Of a stretch of DNA of 42,940 nt, positions 40,849 through 42,940 are shown piece by piece. The first letter of the stretch is position 1, and every line of letters starts with the position of its first letter. Source of the stretch: an uncultured Clostridia bacterium (GTDB lineage Bacteria > Bacillota > Clostridia > Oscillospirales > Butyricicoccaceae); assembly GCA_910586575.1 (NCBI GenBank), contig CAJUJQ010000009.1, forward strand, positions 1 through 42,940, read 5' to 3'. The notes beneath the pieces were generated by a model, which saw only the letters and a program-made list of their open reading frames with translations, had not been told where the DNA came from and did not search any database. The position numbers were made by a program, and so were the translations under genes.

Positions 40849-42657
40849 TTAATACTTGGAATCGTAACCTGCGGCGGTGCCCATATCGAAATCATTGGTG
40901 CGCTCACGTTTGGCTGGCCTTGCCGTGGACAGGCCGGTACCGCCCTCCACCTTCAGGGTGAAGTGGCTCATCAGCTGGTCAAGCAGCTGCGCCTGGCCGG
41001 AAAGCTCCTCGCTCGCCGCCGCCGTTTCCTGGCTGGTCGCGGAGTTGGTCTGTACCACTGCGGAAATCTGCTCGATGCCCTCGTTGATCTGCGCCATGGA
41101 TTCGGCCTGATGCTCGCTTGCGGTTGCGATTTCGCTCATCATGGATACCGCGCCCTCGGTCAGCTCACGGGTCTTTTCCAGCGCCTCGGAAACATCGTCC
41201 ACATAGCTGCTGCCCTTCTGCACGGCGGAAATTGCGTTCTCGATACGCGCCTGTGTCGCCTTGGAAGCCTCGTCGGACTTGGACGCCAGGTTGCGCACCT
41301 CGTCCGCCACGACCGCGAAGCCCTTGCCCGCCGAACCGGCACGCGCCGCCTCGACCGCCGCGTTCAGCGCCAGGATATTGGTCTGGAACGCAATGTTGCT
41401 GATGGTATCGATAATCTGGCGAACCTCCTCGGCGGAAGCCTTGATTTCTTCCATTGCGGCAACCATGCTCTCCATGCGCTCGCCGCACACGCCGACCTGT
41501 GCGCCCGCCTGGCCGGACAGATCACGCGAGGACTTCGCCAGCTTGGCGTTCTCGATTGCGCCCCGGCTGATTTCGGACACGGTTGCGGAAAGCTCCTCGA
41601 CCGCGCTTGCCTGCTCGGTCGCGCCCTGTGCCAGCGCCTGTGCGCTGTTGGAAACCTGGTCGGAATTCTCCGAAACCTGGTCGGCAGACTGCTGAATCTG
41701 CGTGAGCGTATCGCTCAGGCTGGAATTGATTTTCCGGATCGCCTCCAGTACGGGCTGGAGGTCGCCGACATAGGCTGCGCTGTCACGGCTGCGAATGTTA
41801 TAGTTGCCGTCCGCCATTTCGCCGAGCAGGAATTCGATATCATGAATCACCGAGGTCAGGTCCTCTACCACCAACTTGGAGGCCTCGACCATTTCACCGA
41901 TTTCGTCCTCGCTGTCAATGCTCGGCAGCGGAGAATGCAAATCGCCGTGTGCCAGCGCCTGCAAACGCCTGACGCAGTCGCCAAGCGGCAGCGCGATATC
42001 CTTCGCAAGCCTGCGGGAAATCATAACGCCCAGCACCAGCGCCAGCAGAATCAGCATGACAACCACAATGCGCGCAATCATCGTCTTTTGCGCGGTGTCG
42101 TTCTGAAGGGTGCGCCCCTGTGTAATCTTCATCTGCATCAGGCGGCCCAGGTTGACGTAAATTTCCTGATAGTAAGGATCCAGCTCGTTGCGCAGGCTCT
42201 CCTGCGCGCCGTTCACCTTGGCGTAATCGTCCGCCGTAATCGCGCCGACAATTTCCTTGCCGAGCTTATTTGCCAGCGTTTGGTAATTATTCCAGGCGCT
42301 TTCCGCAGCGTTGTAATAACCCTTTGCCTCATCAGTCACAAGCTGTTTCTTAATGTCAGCCATATAAGTATTGATAATCTGGATATTTTCATCCAGCTGC
42401 GCACGCGCGTCATCGCGATACCCTGCGTCAATAAACCCAACGGAATCATGCACCACGCGATCCAGCTGCGCGGCTGTGCTCATAACAATGCCGACGCTCC
42501 CCTGTGCAAAGCCGTAATGCTCCAGCCCCTCATGGTATGCCTGCTGCACGCTGCCCAGCAGGACAACGCTGACAATCCCCGAGATGCTGGCCAGCAGTGA
42601 AACAGAAAGCACCGCCGACATGATCTTCTCCCTTACTCTGAGCTTTTTCAATTTCAT
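40849..42657 (-). CDS. Methyl-accepting chemotaxis protein
   Basis: This 602-residue transmembrane receptor begins MKLKKLRVREKIMSAVLSVS. TM1 spans about 13-35, a four-helix-bundle extracellular sensor about 36-192, and TM2 about 193-214 (MIARIVVVMLILLALVLGVM). The HAMP domain is about 215-270, followed by a second HAMP-like linker (LLGEMADGNYNIRSRDS). The signalling hairpin has the conserved tip IAFQTNILALNAAVEAARAG, then KGFAVVADEVRNLASKS. The ligand is unknown. The C-terminus lacks a CheR-tethering pentapeptide. The start at 42657 has GGAG nine bases upstream. Its presence implies a motile or chemotactic organism; no che or fla genes are in the window. Confidence 0.94.
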   Translation of the reverse strand: MKLKKLRVREKIMSAVLSVSLLASISGIVSVVLLGSVQQAYHEGLEHYGFAQGSVGIVMSTAAQLDRVVHDSVGFIDAGYRDDARAQLDENIQIINTYMADIKKQLVTDEAKGYYNAAESAWNNYQTLANKLGKEIVGAITADDYAKVNGAQESLRNELDPYYQEIYVNLGRLMQMKITQGRTLQNDTAQKTMIARIVVVMLILLALVLGVMISRRLAKDIALPLGDCVRRLQALAHGDLHSPLPSIDSEDEIGEMVEASKLVVEDLTSVIHDIEFLLGEMADGNYNIRSRDSAAYVGDLQPVLEAIRKINSSLSDTLTQIQQSADQVSENSDQVSNSAQALAQGATEQASAVEELSATVSEISRGAIENAKLAKSSRDLSGQAGAQVGVCGERMESMVAAMEEIKASAEEVRQIIDTISNIAFQTNILALNAAVEAARAGSAGKGFAVVADEVRNLASKSDEASKATQARIENAISAVQKGSSYVDDVSEALEKTRELTEGAVSMMSEIATASEHQAESMAQINEGIEQISAVVQTNSATSQETAAASEELSGQAQLLDQLMSHFTLKVEGGTGLSTARPAKRERTNDFDMGTAAGYDSKY

Positions 42658-42940
42658 AGTCACGCTCTCCTTAAACTCAAACATATTTTTGGTGGAAGTT
42701 CCGGAAGATACAGCCGGGGAACGGACTGTACCTCCGCTATAAAAAAGACGAAATCCGCCCCCTTTACCTGTCTTTTGCCCTTCCGGCACACCTGCCCGCA
42801 GTACTTCACCGCCGACGCTTTTGAAAGCCAAGGGCAATACCTTCTTTATTTATATCGGCATTTCCCTTAAAAAAGTAAACGCCTGATTCTATACTCGCGA
42901 ATGAAAAGATTTGCCGTATTCACCCACCCTGCCCGCCATC
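42658..42940 (-). promoter_or_regulatory. Leader of the chemotaxis receptor, possible SigD/sigma-28 -10
   Basis: No gene is seen in these 283 bases. On the minus strand GCCGATAT at 42859-42852 equals the usual -10 of motility sigma factor SigD, but the matching TAAA -35 is poor. It overlaps a TATAAA that could serve SigA. An almost 200-base leader would result. Confidence 0.35.

Overview
The window is a GC-rich chromosomal segment of an anaerobic, low-oxygen Bacillota, most likely class Clostridia, Oscillospirales-type. The evidence is near-consensus SigA promoters and AGGAGG-type ribosome binding sites, a T-box riboswitch, an ATP-type PEP carboxykinase, decarboxylase subunits of the oxaloacetate/pyruvate carboxylase type, an SLH-anchored surface protein and an LctP/Lut/Etf lactate module. 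The genus cannot be fixed from the sequence. The first 47 bases are Illumina library adapter, so the left edge is an assembly contig end and not genome.

Layout. 62-5110: oadG and oadA (minus), pckA (plus) and prfB (minus). These are C4/C3 carbon metabolism genes around oxaloacetate and PEP, plus release factor 2. 5326-12812: a perfect-consensus promoter and a T-box leader (probable Phe specifier) feed a compact operon aroF-aroB-aroC-pheA-aroA-aroE/K. It covers every shikimate step except 3-dehydroquinate dehydratase and adds the chorismate-to-phenylpyruvate branch. 12855-16784: pyrI and pyrB, rarA, and a divergent hisC that shares with rarA a promoter region built on a 27-bp tandem repeat. 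16869-18085: a GNAT acetyltransferase, a decayed phosphoesterase pseudogene and a small XRE regulator with twin operator-like sites. 18097-25015: hemW, lepA and a 1288-residue secreted phosphoesterase with a long Glu-Pro spacer and SLH anchors.

25535-40268 is the most interesting block. Twelve genes run in one direction (lctP, etfB, etfA, lutC, a lutB-lutA fusion, a polyprenyl diphosphate synthase, menA, menG, fixC, fixX and two arsA-like ATPases). A GntR/FCD regulator lies upstream, and two GntR-type operators sit just after the lctP promoter. Read together, the genes would import lactate, oxidise it to pyruvate, and pass electrons through an EtfBA-FixCX (FixABCX-like) flavoprotein set into menaquinone. 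Three menaquinone-building genes lie inside the same run. The role of the paired ArsA ATPases at its tail is unknown. This electron path is inferred from gene content and order.

The right end holds a chemotaxis receptor. Two short non-autonomous elements with terminal inverted repeats (25535-25688 and 40443-40605) flank the lactate block in opposite orientation and share a 20-bp core. A REP-like palindrome occurs at 5233 and 25452. No tRNA, rRNA, CRISPR array or full insertion sequence was seen.
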